A DNA stretch of 64,000 bases from positions 2,471,043-2,535,042 of the forward strand of contig CP129469.1 in assembly GCA_030583665.1 (NCBI GenBank), given 5' to 3'. The DNA is from Candidatus Jettenia sp. AMX2 (GTDB lineage: Bacteria > Planctomycetota > Brocadiia > Brocadiales > Brocadiaceae). The notes beneath the pieces are model-generated. The model was not told the origin of the DNA. It ran no database searches and saw nothing but the letters and a program-made list of their open reading frames with translations. Of this stretch, positions 52,955 through 62,730 are shown piece by piece. A program made the position numbers and the translations under genes. Numbering within the stretch: the first letter of the stretch is position 1; every line of letters begins with the position of its first letter.

Positions 52955-54010
52955 CTATCCAAACGAACCAACCGGAATCCGTGCATACCTCCTCCCTGCT
53001 TCAAGGAAAGCGACCATGTTATCATCCGGTGTATGAATAGGCACCTCGCAGCCTGTGGCAAGGATAAATCCGCCGGGATTATCGGATGCCTTCATTACAC
53101 AATCCTGAACCATTTCCGTAATGATCTCCGGGGTTCCCTTGAGCATACCGTCGGCAGGGCTCACATTTCCCATCAAACAAACCTTTTCTCCAACCAGTTT
53201 TCTGGCTTCCATGAGGTCAACATTATCAATACTCAGGATATTGGCTCCGCTTTCTGCCATACATTGTATCACTCTTTTTGTCTTTCCACAGATGTGTAAT
53301 ACACCCGGAAGGTTGTAAGAATGGATTCTTGAATATACCTCTTTCAGATACGGTAAGACGAATTCCCTGAAATGTTTTTCACTTATCATAGAACCTGTTG
53401 CTATTGGTTCTACAGTAACAGGTACACCCCCTGCTTTTACATAAGCATCAATAAGGTTTTTGACTGACTGGGTAGCTACCCTCATAAGTGTGTGGATCAA
53501 CTCAGGGTCCGTATAAAGTTCCTTTACAAACGTTTCTGTCCCTCTCAAGGCAGCAGAAGTGGTGAAAGGCGCACCGATAACGGGTACGATAAAAACCTCG
53601 TCTCCAATTGTATCCACACATCGTTTTACTGCTTCGAGGTATACGGGCAACCTGCCGTCCTTCTCCGGATCGGCCGGTTTCAGTTTCCTGAGGTCTTCTC
53701 TTGTTTGCACATATGGGGTTTCTACCTGCGGTGCATCATCCTCGGGAAAGTACATTTTGGTACCCATTGCCTCTGCCAATGTAGAAGTAGTGGAAAACAG
53801 GTAAACAACATCGTGACGGTATTTCTTAAAACAGGCGATATTGGCGTTTCCCATATTTTTACCACTGGTGCAGAAATCCCTTACCTTTAAATTCAGGCTT
53901 CGGGATGCAAAATTAAGAATTAACGGGCTTACAATGAGTCTGTCAACCTTCTTTCCCTGCAGATACGCCAGAAATCTTTCTTTTGGTGTCATCTCGTCTG
54001 TATAATTCAT
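52955..54010 (-). CDS. UroD/MtaA-family corrinoid methyltransferase 2
   Basis: 351 residues and paralogous to the protein at 51888-52916. Zinc ligands are in PGVLHICGKTKR and FILATGCEVP. The protein starts MNYTDEMTPKERFLAYLQGKKVDR, the family's usual start. It overlaps the corrinoid protein gene by 4 bases (ATGA), so translation is coupled. With two such enzymes, one may take the methyl group from the substrate and the other deliver it to the acceptor; which does which is not visible. Confidence 0.85.
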   Translation of the reverse strand: MNYTDEMTPKERFLAYLQGKKVDRLIVSPLILNFASRSLNLKVRDFCTSGKNMGNANIACFKKYRHDVVYLFSTTSTLAEAMGTKMYFPEDDAPQVETPYVQTREDLRKLKPADPEKDGRLPVYLEAVKRCVDTIGDEVFIVPVIGAPFTTSAALRGTETFVKELYTDPELIHTLMRVATQSVKNLIDAYVKAGGVPVTVEPIATGSMISEKHFREFVLPYLKEVYSRIHSYNLPGVLHICGKTKRVIQCMAESGANILSIDNVDLMEARKLVGEKVCLMGNVSPADGMLKGTPEIITEMVQDCVMKASDNPGGFILATGCEVPIHTPDDNMVAFLEAGRRYARIPVGSFG

Positions 54011-54717
54011 CTTAAACCCTCACGATTTCTTTTTATACTTACCAGTTCCGGTGTTTTAAATGACAGGATATTAAGGGGAACCCCCTGGATAATATCTTTA
54101 GCAACTTTGACCGCCTCTGCTGCGTTTTTCGCATATCCGTCTGCGCCAATATTGTTTGCAAACACGGAAGATATCGGCCCGCCGCCTACCATGACCTTAG
54201 ATGCTATACCTGACTTCCTGAGTTCCTCAATAACAACCTGCATGCCGTCCATGGTTGTTGTCATAAGGGTAGAAAGGCAGACCAGGTCAGCCTGCAATTC
54301 ACCTGCTGTATCAATAAACTGCGAGTAGGGAACATTTCTGCCAAGGTCATGTATTTCAAACCCGGCGTTATCCAGCATGATCTTTACCAGATTTTTCCCA
54401 ATATCATGGGTATCCCCCTTTACAACACCAATAACCACTTTTTTCCTGTTCCACTTATCCTCTTTGGATAAATGAGGTCTGAGTACCTCAATCCCAGCAT
54501 ACATGGCATCAGCACACAGAAGGATTTCCGGAACAAAGTACTCCTCATTCTCAAATAATTCATTAACCCTATCCATTCCCTTTGCAAGTCCGTCCATAAT
54601 TGCTTCATAGGGATCTATCCTGCATCTTATTGCTTCAGCGGCTATTTCAGCAGTGCGGGTTATATCCATGTCTATTACAGCCTGAGCCAGTTTGTTTAAA
54701 ATGTCAGATTTTTCCAT
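54007..54717 (-). CDS. corrinoid (methyl-cobamide) protein
   Basis: 236 residues: an N-terminal helical cap domain (B12-binding_2), then the Rossmann cobalamin domain with the base-off DxHxxG motif in VVKGDTHDIGKNLVKIML, and further SxL and GG motifs (LSTLMTTTMDG, VMVGGGPIS). It holds the corrinoid that shuttles the methyl group between the two methyltransferases. ATG 54717 follows AAGGAGGTGC, so I prefer it to a frame that opens at 54822 inside a dispersed repeat. It is the first gene of the corrinoid operon. Confidence 0.92.
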   Translation of the reverse strand: MEKSDILNKLAQAVIDMDITRTAEIAAEAIRCRIDPYEAIMDGLAKGMDRVNELFENEEYFVPEILLCADAMYAGIEVLRPHLSKEDKWNRKKVVIGVVKGDTHDIGKNLVKIMLDNAGFEIHDLGRNVPYSQFIDTAGELQADLVCLSTLMTTTMDGMQVVIEELRKSGIASKVMVGGGPISSVFANNIGADGYAKNAAEAVKVAKDIIQGVPLNILSFKTPELVSIKRNREGLR

Positions 54718-55448
54718 TTCTACAAGCACCTCCTTATTATTAATTGTCCTTAAATGAGATTCTTCGCTTCGCACAGAATAACCATGCTTGTCATTCTGAG
54801 GATTTGTCCTGAGCGAAGCCAATGAATGTGAAGCAACCGAAGAATTTTTGTTTGAAATTCCAAATATAAATATACCGCTCCTGACGAAGTTTTTCCGGGT
54901 TTTTTAAAGAACCAGAGTGTTGCGAAAGAAAGAGGTTAGTCCAATAAACTATTGGAGGAATGACGATGTCTTTTAACAGAAAATATATCAGGAACGGATA
55001 AAGGAGGTTTTCTATCGGTAATAAGCGGGCTAAGTGATCAATATATGAAAAACCGAAGCGAAATGACTAATGACTACATAAGGAGTTTGACGAGTCCGAA
55101 CCTTATCCACCAGACATGGAAATGGCACCGCCACCTCTGCAAGCCTACTCACCCGTATTTAAGTAATAGAGAGATTTTCCAGATCATGTGTTGGTTTCCA
55201 AAATGTGATATGAGTTATATTAAGTAAAATACTTCATGGTTTTCAAGGCAGGTCCATTCTTTCACGAGCATGTAGAAACCCTGAAATATATTATTATGCC
55301 CTGTGCCAGATGAAAATTTATAAGTCAATTCCAAACGTAGCGGGTCGATCGACAGGTTGAACTGGCCTTGAATTTACCTTAGATTTATAATTATTTTGTA
55401 ATTATATCGATAAATAGTTATTTTGCAATTGACAAACAGAACTATTTT
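54718..55448. other. long intergenic region upstream of the corrinoid operon
   Basis: Contains CATTCTGAGGATTTGTCCTG and AATGTGAAGCAACCGAAGAA (54795-54845), a dispersed repeat type common in bacterial intergenic regions. I see no cobalamin riboswitch core. A 60-codon frame at 55045-55227 has no coding signal. The rest is AT-rich and unassigned. Confidence 0.5.
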
Positions 55449-55539
55449 ATAGCCAAACAAGTCAGGTTTTTCGGTGCTTAATCCAATAAACAGCAGAGAT
55501 TTAGCCGGTATTTTTCGAAAAATAGGAGCTTTTGGCTAT
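55449..55539 (+). repeat. 91-bp MITE-like repeat, copy 2
   Basis: Same length, same terminal ATAGCCAAA/TTTGGCTAT and same order of internal blocks as 8761-8851, with about a dozen differences. It is in a gap with no gene. Confidence 0.75.
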
Positions 55540-55617
55540 ATTATCGTTAACCCGGCATTAATTATTCCTGGTTAATAAAAACGCCTGGAGCGTTTCGTTA
55601 AAATATTTAATTGTGAT

Positions 55618-55680
55618 TTTCATTGCGAGGAGCTAAGGAGCAATCTCAATACCATCCGGAATAGGACATCTTATCACATG
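55618..55680. repeat. dispersed intergenic repeat, second copy of the 22957 family
   Basis: TTGCGAGGAGCTAAGGAGCA, then ACCATCCGGAATAGGACATC, related to 22957-23026. Confidence 0.6.
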
Positions 55681-55689
55681 TTTTAAGCA

Positions 55690-56349
55690 TCATCCTTTTT
55701 TATCCGCGTGTTCCGTATTCTCTTGTAAATAATTCACAATCTCCCGGAGGTTTTCTATAATTACATCTGCCTCTTTCAGATATTCCCTGCCGAGGTAAGA
55801 AGGGATTGCAATGCATCGCAAACCGGCACTCTTTGCCGATCGTATACCGAAAGGGGCATTTTCTATGACAAGGCATTGATCTTTTGGTACGCCAAGCCTC
55901 TGTACAGCAATAAGATATGGTTCCGGTGACGGTTTGCTAATCCTGGTTATTTCTCCATCAATAATTACCTGAAAGGTATTTGGAAAGAAGGTACATAGTA
56001 TCTTATGTACTGTCTTATAGTTTGAACCTGAGACAACTGCAAGTTTATATTTTGGCTTCAATACTTCAAGAAGTTCCTGCATGCCAGCAAAAGGTTTCAC
56101 CTGTTCAATCTGTTCAAAAATCTCCATCTTTTTACTGGCAAGCTTTTGTATTTCTTCTTCTGCAGGGATACGTCCGGCACTTCTGAATATTGCATCGACT
56201 ACCTGCCGGTAATTTGCTCCCTCAAGTTCATAAATCAATTTCTTATCAATAGTTATACCTTCTGTCTTCATTACAAGTTCCCAGGCCTCTGCATGGAAAA
56301 ACATAGAATCAACAAGCACACCGTCCATATCAAAAAGTATCGCTTTCAT
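55690..56349 (-). CDS. HAD-superfamily phosphatase (beta-phosphoglucomutase-like)
   Basis: 219 residues. Motif I FDMDGVLVDSM gives the nucleophile Asp and acid/base Asp; motif II is VVSGS; motif III K and IV are in ISKPSPEPY and VIENAPFGIRSAKSAG. The C1-type helical cap lies between. Enzymes of this subgroup include beta-phosphoglucomutase, phosphoglycolate phosphatase and sugar phosphatases. The substrate cannot be assigned. The gene has no operon partner. The last residues (EHADKKG) are polar. Confidence 0.88.
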   Translation of the reverse strand: MKAILFDMDGVLVDSMFFHAEAWELVMKTEGITIDKKLIYELEGANYRQVVDAIFRSAGRIPAEEEIQKLASKKMEIFEQIEQVKPFAGMQELLEVLKPKYKLAVVSGSNYKTVHKILCTFFPNTFQVIIDGEITRISKPSPEPYLIAVQRLGVPKDQCLVIENAPFGIRSAKSAGLRCIAIPSYLGREYLKEADVIIENLREIVNYLQENTEHADKKG

Positions 56350-56761
56350 AAATGATCATCCCTAAATACTATTCTTCTATACCTTTCAATTGAGATTTGA
56401 CGATAATAAATTCTTATATTTTCTTATTAATCTTTACTCTATCTTTCTGTGGTATAATACCATACCCTATCTGGAAGAACCTTTTAAATTACTAAAGTAA
56501 AAATTTCCTTGAAATACCTTGTAAAATTCATACTATTTATCATGAAACACATCTAACGGCAAAACGGCACAAAAAGGGGTGAAAATGTTATTGCCAAGCG
56601 AAGCTAAAGCAATCTCAAAAAATGAGATTCCACGCTTTGCCTGAAATTACCGCAAGAGGTGTTTTACGTTAACAAATAAAAAACATACAGATATTTTACC
56701 GGAGAACCTGCCTGTAAAAATTACCAGCGTGTTAAGCATTTACTGAAACAGAAATAAACAT
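56350..56761. other. intergenic, nothing assigned
   Basis: Contains TTGCCAAGCGAAGCTAAAGC and AATCTCAAAAAATGAGATTC, relatives of the dispersed GAAGC repeat. A short inverted AAAACACCTC/GAGGTGTTTT-like pair is near 56540 and 56655. No gene is seen. Confidence 0.45.
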
Positions 56762-57271
56762 ATGCCAGCGATTAAACAGCCCAGAGTTCCTGCCATTTGC
56801 CTCCGTCCTGCAACGGTTCGTGATATCAGGGCAATCCTTGAACTGGAAAAGCTTGGCTTTGCACGTGTTGAGGAGAGATTCAATCGCAGGCAAATAGAGA
56901 ATCTCTTAGCAAAACCATCTGCTATTGTTATTGTTGCAGAAGGTAATAACCGGGTATTGGGATGGGCAGCGGGATTGATACGCCGATACCTGAAATCCTA
57001 TACTGGCCGGGTTTATGCAGTGGCAGTACACCCTGATGCAAGGGGAAAGGGTGTTGGACAAGGACTAGTCCGTTATATTCTTCATTTGCTTGCTGAATTT
57101 GGCGCCAGGCGTATTTTCCTGGAAGTCAATATAAAAAACAATGAAGCAATAAATCTCTATCATAAACTTGGTTTTGTCTATCAAAGAAATCTGGTTGATT
57201 ATTATGGTACAGGCCACCATGGTTTGCGTATGGTATTATTAACCTCACCTTACAACTCTAAATCTGATTGA
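56762..57271 (+). CDS. GNAT-family N-acetyltransferase (RimI-like)
   Basis: 169 residues. The acetyl-CoA-binding motif A is VYAVAVHPDARGKGVGQGLVRYIL, with the Q/RxxGxG/A pattern, and motif B follows (FLEVNIKNNEAINLYHKLGF), the hallmarks of RimI/ribosomal-protein acetyltransferases. The substrate may be an N-terminal amine of a protein or a small molecule. The start follows ATAAACAT without a strong Shine-Dalgarno. A zinc-ribbon gene lies 44 bases downstream. Confidence 0.88.
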   Translation: MPAIKQPRVPAICLRPATVRDIRAILELEKLGFARVEERFNRRQIENLLAKPSAIVIVAEGNNRVLGWAAGLIRRYLKSYTGRVYAVAVHPDARGKGVGQGLVRYILHLLAEFGARRIFLEVNIKNNEAINLYHKLGFVYQRNLVDYYGTGHHGLRMVLLTSPYNSKSD

Positions 57272-57315
57272 CTTAACAGGATCACCGTATTCATTCTTCT
57301 GTGGAGGGCTGAATT

Positions 57316-57510
57316 TTGCACGACAAGACAGAAAAACCTGTTCCAATAAAGATAGATAAGGAAATCCATATTTGCCCCCAATGTGGATATAGCGACGGCT
57401 TCCACACATCTTTTGTCCGGATGATAAAGAATACCTGTAAAATCATCCTCATCTGCCCGAGTTGCCATGCCAGATATGACCCTGATTGGGTCGTGGAAAT
57501 ACCTGGCTAA
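57316..57510 (+). CDS. small zinc-ribbon protein
   Basis: 64 residues with two CxxC knuckles (HICPQCGY and LICPSCHARY), 25-30 residues apart. TTG 57316 is the likely start because GGAGG lies at 57304-57308. It might bind zinc and regulate, or be a structural protein. It follows the acetyltransferase gene and may share its transcript. I do not recognise a named family. Confidence 0.6.
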   Translation: MHDKTEKPVPIKIDKEIHICPQCGYSDGFHTSFVRMIKNTCKIILICPSCHARYDPDWVVEIPG

Positions 57511-57743
57511 CCACAGCGTAATATTTCCACGACCACAAAAAGCTTCTCATTACGGGACACAAAGAAAAACCGTGTCCTGCACTTAGTGAAGGGCAGACTT
57601 TAAGAGCCTTGTAATGACTTTATCGAAGCAAAGATTTTATACATTTGCAATAAATGCAGGCCTTCTGCATTGCTCACACACAAAGCCAGTCAGAAAAAGT
57701 AAGCTGCATCGTTTGCGGAAAAAATATAAGGACTACCCATGCA

Positions 57744-58013
57744 TTAAATCATAGCCTTCATCTTTTTCCCGGCCTTGAAGGCTACCGTTTTGCTAGCTTT
57801 AATCTTTATTACTTCGCCAGTCTGCGGATTTCTCCCTTTTCTGGCCTTTCTTGTTCTTACTTCAAACGAACCAAATCCGATCAGTTGTACACGTTTGTCT
57901 TTTTTCAGTCCCTTCTGAATATTATTTATTATTGTATTTACCGCCTCTTCTGCTTTCTTTGCTGATATTTCCAGTTCTTTTGCTACATTGTCAATTAAAT
58001 CTTGCTTATTCAA
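57744..58013 (-). CDS. hup: HU-family DNA-binding protein
   Basis: 89 residues, the usual size of HU. The family signature is RVQLIGFGSFEVRTRKARKGRNPQTGE, with the DNA-intercalating proline of the beta-arm. The start is TTG at 58013: AAAGGAG lies seven bases before it and the protein then begins (M)NKQDLIDNVA as in other HU proteins. A longer ATG-started frame to 58043 has no such support. It probably forms a homodimer that compacts and bends DNA. A second HU/IHF-like gene is at 63579. Confidence 0.92.
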   Translation of the reverse strand: MNKQDLIDNVAKELEISAKKAEEAVNTIINNIQKGLKKDKRVQLIGFGSFEVRTRKARKGRNPQTGEVIKIKASKTVAFKAGKKMKAMI

Positions 58014-58320
58014 TGGTTTCTCCTTTCCATAAATAATTACCATTTATAAAAATTCCAACACATAATAAAAACCTGAAAGCCGCTTAAATAAACTGAAAAT
58101 TCTCTGTCATCCGGTTATCGTATGCTGCTTTTATACCACATAAGATTTTCATTTCAAGTATTATTTATTTTAATAAGCAAGAAAAAGCATTACAATTACT
58201 ACATAAGAAGTAACTATAGAGCCACAACCCCACTGTTTACAGGGCTACAGGCACTGCAGAAAACAAACTCTGTATTGATACGATAAGACTTTGTTTCTAT
58301 AAATAATATGGTAAAATATT

Positions 58321-59397
58321 ATGGATAAAGCGGATATCCCATCAATCACCAATATGTCACTCGCCGAGGTTGAAGCATTATGCGCTTCTCTGGATGAACC
58401 CTCTTATAGGGCAAAACAAATACTTTCCTGGATGTACAGCAAAGGGGCAACGACCTTTGACCAGATGTCTGATTTACCGGAATACCTGAGAAAGAAGCTC
58501 TCAGAAAACTGCCGGATTTTCCGGACAAGGATTAATGTTCATACTCAAACAGGAGACGGAACCAGGAAGTTTCTCATTATTTTACCTAACGGAAACGAAA
58601 TTGAATGTGTCCTGCTAAGGGAAGGGAAAAGAATCACTGCATGCGTTTCCACACAGGTTGGCTGTGCAATGGCCTGCCGCTTTTGCGCAAGTGGCAAATC
58701 AGGGCTGGAAAGAAACCTTACGACGGGAGAAATTGTCGAGCAGGCACTCCATATTAAAGAACATATCCACCCCGAAGAACGTCTCACCCATATCGTTTTT
58801 ATGGGCATAGGCGAACCGCTTGCAAACTATGATAACGTCATCAAGGCCATCAGGATTATGAATGCCAATTGGGGGCTAGGAATCGGGGCACGGCATATCA
58901 CCATCTCTACGGTAGGTATTATCAGCGGCATCTCACGGTTAGCACAGGAAGGAATTCAGATAAATCTTGCAATATCACTTCATGCACCTGATGATATCAT
59001 ACGGTCAAAGATCATCCCGTCGAATAAAAAAGCCAGTATCTCTAATATCCTAAAAGCAGCACGTGAATATTTTTCCCTAACCAGAAGAGATATCAGTTTT
59101 GAATATATCCTGATTGACAAAATCAACGCATCCTTACACGATGCTGAATCCCTCGCAAGATTGCTGAAAGGTCTACGGTGCAATATTAATCTTCTCCCTC
59201 TGAATCCTATAGAAGGGTGCAGTTTCCGTCCCCCTTCACGTGAAACAATTGAGATATTTCGTAAAACATTGGAAAAACATGGGCTTGTCGTCACGGTACG
59301 AAAGAAAAAAGGAGGCAGTATTCATGCGGCCTGCGGACAACTCCGCTTACAGAATATAAATTTTTATGGAAAACATAAGAAGTTTTTTGTTAAATAG
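58321..59397 (+). CDS. rlmN: 23S rRNA (adenine-2503-C2)-methyltransferase RlmN
   Basis: Radical SAM enzyme, dual-specificity for A2503 of 23S rRNA and A37 of some tRNAs. The cluster motif is CAMACRFC near residue 117. The other conserved blocks are ECVLLREGKR, FMGIGEPLANYDNV, ITISTVG, INLAISLHAP and INLLPLNPIEGCSF, where the last Cys is near the C-terminus; a second catalytic Cys is in the HAACGQLR tail. 358 residues, full length. The tldD-like gene begins about 80 bases downstream. Confidence 0.97.
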   Translation: MDKADIPSITNMSLAEVEALCASLDEPSYRAKQILSWMYSKGATTFDQMSDLPEYLRKKLSENCRIFRTRINVHTQTGDGTRKFLIILPNGNEIECVLLREGKRITACVSTQVGCAMACRFCASGKSGLERNLTTGEIVEQALHIKEHIHPEERLTHIVFMGIGEPLANYDNVIKAIRIMNANWGLGIGARHITISTVGIISGISRLAQEGIQINLAISLHAPDDIIRSKIIPSNKKASISNILKAAREYFSLTRRDISFEYILIDKINASLHDAESLARLLKGLRCNINLLPLNPIEGCSFRPPSRETIEIFRKTLEKHGLVVTVRKKKGGSIHAACGQLRLQNINFYGKHKKFFVK

Positions 59398-59480
59398 ACT
59401 TCGTTTTTCTGTAATTATTAGTGACGTCAAGGACGAGGCGGTTACCAGAATAATCATTTTTACCATTAAGGAGAATTCCC

Positions 59481-61034
59481 ATAGCAAGCCGTATAAAGGT
59501 TGTATTCATCGATACCATAAAAGAAACGGTTATAAAGGCTATTCAGCAAGCTGGTGCCCTGAAGGATTGCAGGTATGGCGACATCAGAATTGGCATCCAT
59601 GAGAGAAAATACGCATATGCTGAGGACGGTAAAACCAAAGGTGCCGGGGAAGATAGCTCTATTTCTTTTGGTATCCGGATGCTTGCCGGCGAGGTAAGTG
59701 CGTGGGGATATTATGGCCAGGAGCTGGGCGAAGCTGAAGCCACCTCCCAGAATATTTACCGGAACATTACTGACGGTATAAAGAAAGCGCATGCAAGGGC
59801 CATTGCCAATGCAAACAAAAAGGCTGAATTCCAGTTATTTGCCCCCTCGTTAACCGGGGTAAGGCTTGCAGGTATAGATATTTGCACTGACACAATTCAG
59901 GCTGCTTTTGAAGAAAACCCAGGAATGGTATTACGAAAAGACATCGCAGCCCTCTGTACAAAAATATCGAAAGACATGCATGGTGTTTCTCGTGATATAC
60001 AATATAGCTATACCGGTGTGCATACCGGTATACAGCGTGAGTTTTTCTGCAGCACGGAAGGCACCTGCATTGATCAATCATATGCACTTACCCAGGGAAG
60101 TGTGGCTGTGGTAGCCCAAAAGAACGGAGGTGTTCCCGAAACGTATCATGATTACCTTGGAGGTCTCAGCGGATGGGAAGTTTTAAAAGGTAAAAACGTA
60201 TACAAACAATCCCTCGGGGAATTTGCCATACAGAGAACGCATGAAACCCTTGAACTTGCAGGCGCTGAGTTTTTGTCTGCCACAAACGAACCTGTTGTTG
60301 TAGTAACAAACCCGCAGTTTAATGCGCTTCTGGTACACGAAATCATAGGACATCCGACAGAAGCCGACAGGGCATTAAAATTAGAAACCGCATATGCAGG
60401 ACGTTCCTGGCTTTTCAGGAATCTCCAGGATAATGAACTGGGAAAACAGATTGCATCCCCCCTCGTTTCAGCATATTCAGACCCGACAATAGACGGATAT
60501 GGACATTACGCATATGATGCAGAAGGTACACCGGCAAAACGGGTAAATCTTATCGAAAACGGCATACTGAAAGGTTTTATGAATGGCCGGGAGCATGCTG
60601 CAATTCTCAATCAGCCTTCTAACGGCTCTATGAGAGCAACAGAACCTTATTATGCCCCTCTTACACGGATGACCAACACTGTTTTTGCCAATGGAAATAC
60701 ATCCCCATCAGAGATGATTGCTGAAGTGAAAGACGGATATTACATTGTCAACCACCGAATTCCGTCTATCAGCGAATCCAGAGAGAATTTCAGCATCTCC
60801 GCTCAAAAGGTATACAGGATAGAAAACGGACAAATTACAACCCTCTACCGCCAGGGTGGCATCACAGCCGATTCAAAGGATTTTTTAATGAATATCGATG
60901 CTGTAGGAAATGATTTTGAAATCTTTCCCATACCCAATTGCGGGAAAGGTCAACCTATGCAAATTATGCGCGTTGGAAATGGCGGTCCGACACTGCGTTC
61001 CAAAGCAAGATTAACAGGACAGCAAAAATTATGA
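59481..61034 (+). CDS. tldD: TldD-family metalloprotease subunit (AUA start proposed)
   Basis: TldD/TldE proteases degrade unfolded peptides and mature some RiPPs. The zinc motif HEIIGHPTEAD is at about residue 290 of the full protein, with the C-terminal GGxTxD-like Cys and Glu strand region. The conserved N-terminal domain is coded well before the first ATG (59679): KETVIKAIQQAGALKDCRYG then RIGIHERKYAYA and FGIRMLAGEV. There is no ATG, GTG or TTG in that frame after the TAA at 59451; AAGGAG is 7 bases before ATA 59481, so I propose an ATA start and 517 residues. A sequencing error is an alternative. It overlaps the tldE-like gene. Confidence 0.85.
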   Translation: MASRIKVVFIDTIKETVIKAIQQAGALKDCRYGDIRIGIHERKYAYAEDGKTKGAGEDSSISFGIRMLAGEVSAWGYYGQELGEAEATSQNIYRNITDGIKKAHARAIANANKKAEFQLFAPSLTGVRLAGIDICTDTIQAAFEENPGMVLRKDIAALCTKISKDMHGVSRDIQYSYTGVHTGIQREFFCSTEGTCIDQSYALTQGSVAVVAQKNGGVPETYHDYLGGLSGWEVLKGKNVYKQSLGEFAIQRTHETLELAGAEFLSATNEPVVVVTNPQFNALLVHEIIGHPTEADRALKLETAYAGRSWLFRNLQDNELGKQIASPLVSAYSDPTIDGYGHYAYDAEGTPAKRVNLIENGILKGFMNGREHAAILNQPSNGSMRATEPYYAPLTRMTNTVFANGNTSPSEMIAEVKDGYYIVNHRIPSISESRENFSISAQKVYRIENGQITTLYRQGGITADSKDFLMNIDAVGNDFEIFPIPNCGKGQPMQIMRVGNGGPTLRSKARLTGQQKL

Positions 61035-62491
61035 TAACCATTGAAGACCTGAGAAATTGTGTTCATTACGGAATAGATTACATCAAAAAGCAGAAAGATG
61101 TTGTGGATGCGGAGATATTCGCTTCATGGAATGAACAGATAACCATGCGGTTAAATTATACTTCCGACATCCCCTGTAACGGCGTCCATGAACCAAAATC
61201 AATCCAAATGAACGGTATTGGTTTGCTGGTTGTTTTTAAAACAGGAAAAGAAATAAAGACAGGCTATGGCAATGCCTCTGCCCTGACACCTAAAGGCATG
61301 GCGGAGGCATTCGGGAAGGCAAAAAGCAACAAAATACAAGACCCGGACTTCAAATCCCTTCCAACACCCGCTGGTAAGCCAACTTTGGAAAATTACCATG
61401 ATCCCGCTGTAATGGATATGGACGATGAAACGGTTGTAGATTTAGGCTGGCAGGGATTAAAGGGTTCACTGATGGAATACAGTCAAAGGCAGTTTGATAA
61501 ATCAATTATCGTTGGCGGCGACATCACTATCCTTAAAGAACGGATGGCTATTGCCAGTACGAAAGGTATAGATGATTTCGACGAATCCACGATTCTTACG
61601 ACAAGTATAACCTCTATGATTGAACAGGAAAAGGTCAAGGGTACCGGCTGGAATACAAGCACCCATTTGTCTGATTTTCTTCCCGAAGAGGCAGGACGCG
61701 AATCGGCTGAAAGTGCAATAAAAACTATTGGCGGCGAGAGGATTCCCTCCGGGACATATAATGTTATTTTCGGAAGGCAACCGGTAACCGACTTGTTTTC
61801 AAATATCATAATTCCGGCCTTAAGTCTCTCATCTGTTAATACGTCGGATACTCCTTTTCTCAGGAAATTAGGGAAAAAGGTCGCATCTGAATTGCTCAGC
61901 GTATATGATGACGGTACGATAAGAGGCGCCATCGGCAGCAGAAAAATCACGTGTGAAGGAATCCCTACCGGAAAAACAGACCTGATATACAATGGTCACC
62001 TTGCAGGTTTTCTTGCCAATAATTACCTTTCAAGAAAACTGGAAGACAGATTTGCTTCGTTTATTCCACGAAATGGATTCCGATATCAGAAAAGTGGCAG
62101 AAACCACAGCGTACCGCCAGGCATATACCCAACGAATATTGTTATAGAAGGCAGGGAAGAAACAGACAGCCAGTCGCTTTTATCAAAAATATACGATGGT
62201 ATCTATATTGGCAGAATCTGGTATACGTATCCCATAAATGGTCTTGCTGCAGGAGATTTTACGAGTACCATCGTTGCCGATTCATATTTAGTGAGAGAAG
62301 GAAAAATTGCCAGACCCCTGAAGCCTAACACTGTAAGGATAAACTGCAACATAAGGGATATACTGAATAACATCGTAGCCATTTCAAAAGACAAGAAACA
62401 AACAATTGTCTGGGGAGGCGATGAGGTCGTGCTTGCACCGGAAATAGCAGTTCAGGGTGTTACGTTAGATACCATCGTATCTAACAGATGA
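61031..62491 (+). CDS. tldE: TldE/PmbA-family protein
   Basis: 486 residues. It is the non-catalytic or second partner of TldD: it lacks HExxxH but has the family's shared fold (EAGRESAESAIKTIGGERI, PSGTYNVIFGRQPVTDLF, TRI-type GLAAGDFTSTI). The ATG overlaps the tldD stop (ATGA), so they are coupled. TldD and TldE form a heterodimer with the active site in TldD. The homologues mature microcin B17 and klebsazolicin; whether this pair acts on the tail peptides at 31400-39048 is not known, since they are 20 kb apart. Confidence 0.88.
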   Translation: MITIEDLRNCVHYGIDYIKKQKDVVDAEIFASWNEQITMRLNYTSDIPCNGVHEPKSIQMNGIGLLVVFKTGKEIKTGYGNASALTPKGMAEAFGKAKSNKIQDPDFKSLPTPAGKPTLENYHDPAVMDMDDETVVDLGWQGLKGSLMEYSQRQFDKSIIVGGDITILKERMAIASTKGIDDFDESTILTTSITSMIEQEKVKGTGWNTSTHLSDFLPEEAGRESAESAIKTIGGERIPSGTYNVIFGRQPVTDLFSNIIIPALSLSSVNTSDTPFLRKLGKKVASELLSVYDDGTIRGAIGSRKITCEGIPTGKTDLIYNGHLAGFLANNYLSRKLEDRFASFIPRNGFRYQKSGRNHSVPPGIYPTNIVIEGREETDSQSLLSKIYDGIYIGRIWYTYPINGLAAGDFTSTIVADSYLVREGKIARPLKPNTVRINCNIRDILNNIVAISKDKKQTIVWGGDEVVLAPEIAVQGVTLDTIVSNR

Positions 62492-62730
62492 GAGAAGAGT
62501 GCCAAAAGTTGGGCAGTATTAAAACCTTTTCCAAAGCCTTACGTAAAGTGGACTTCCAGACTCTATAAAAAATATTTTTGCTGAAGAAGTAATAAACACC
62601 AAGATAGGGGCGGGTTTCAAACCAGCCTCTACTCACGAATTAGCAGGCATCAAGAAGGGAGGTGTATTAAAGGGAAGTTTTTTTATAAATTTACTGTATT
62701 TCTTTCATAAACTTTAAAAGGAGATTAATC

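Noticed and set aside
55045..55227. 60-codon open frame
   Set aside because: No ribosome binding site, composition like the flanking non-coding DNA and no recognisable family.
54718..55448. Cobalamin riboswitch before the corrinoid operon
   Set aside because: No B12-box-like core was found on the minus strand; the visible structure belongs to a dispersed repeat.
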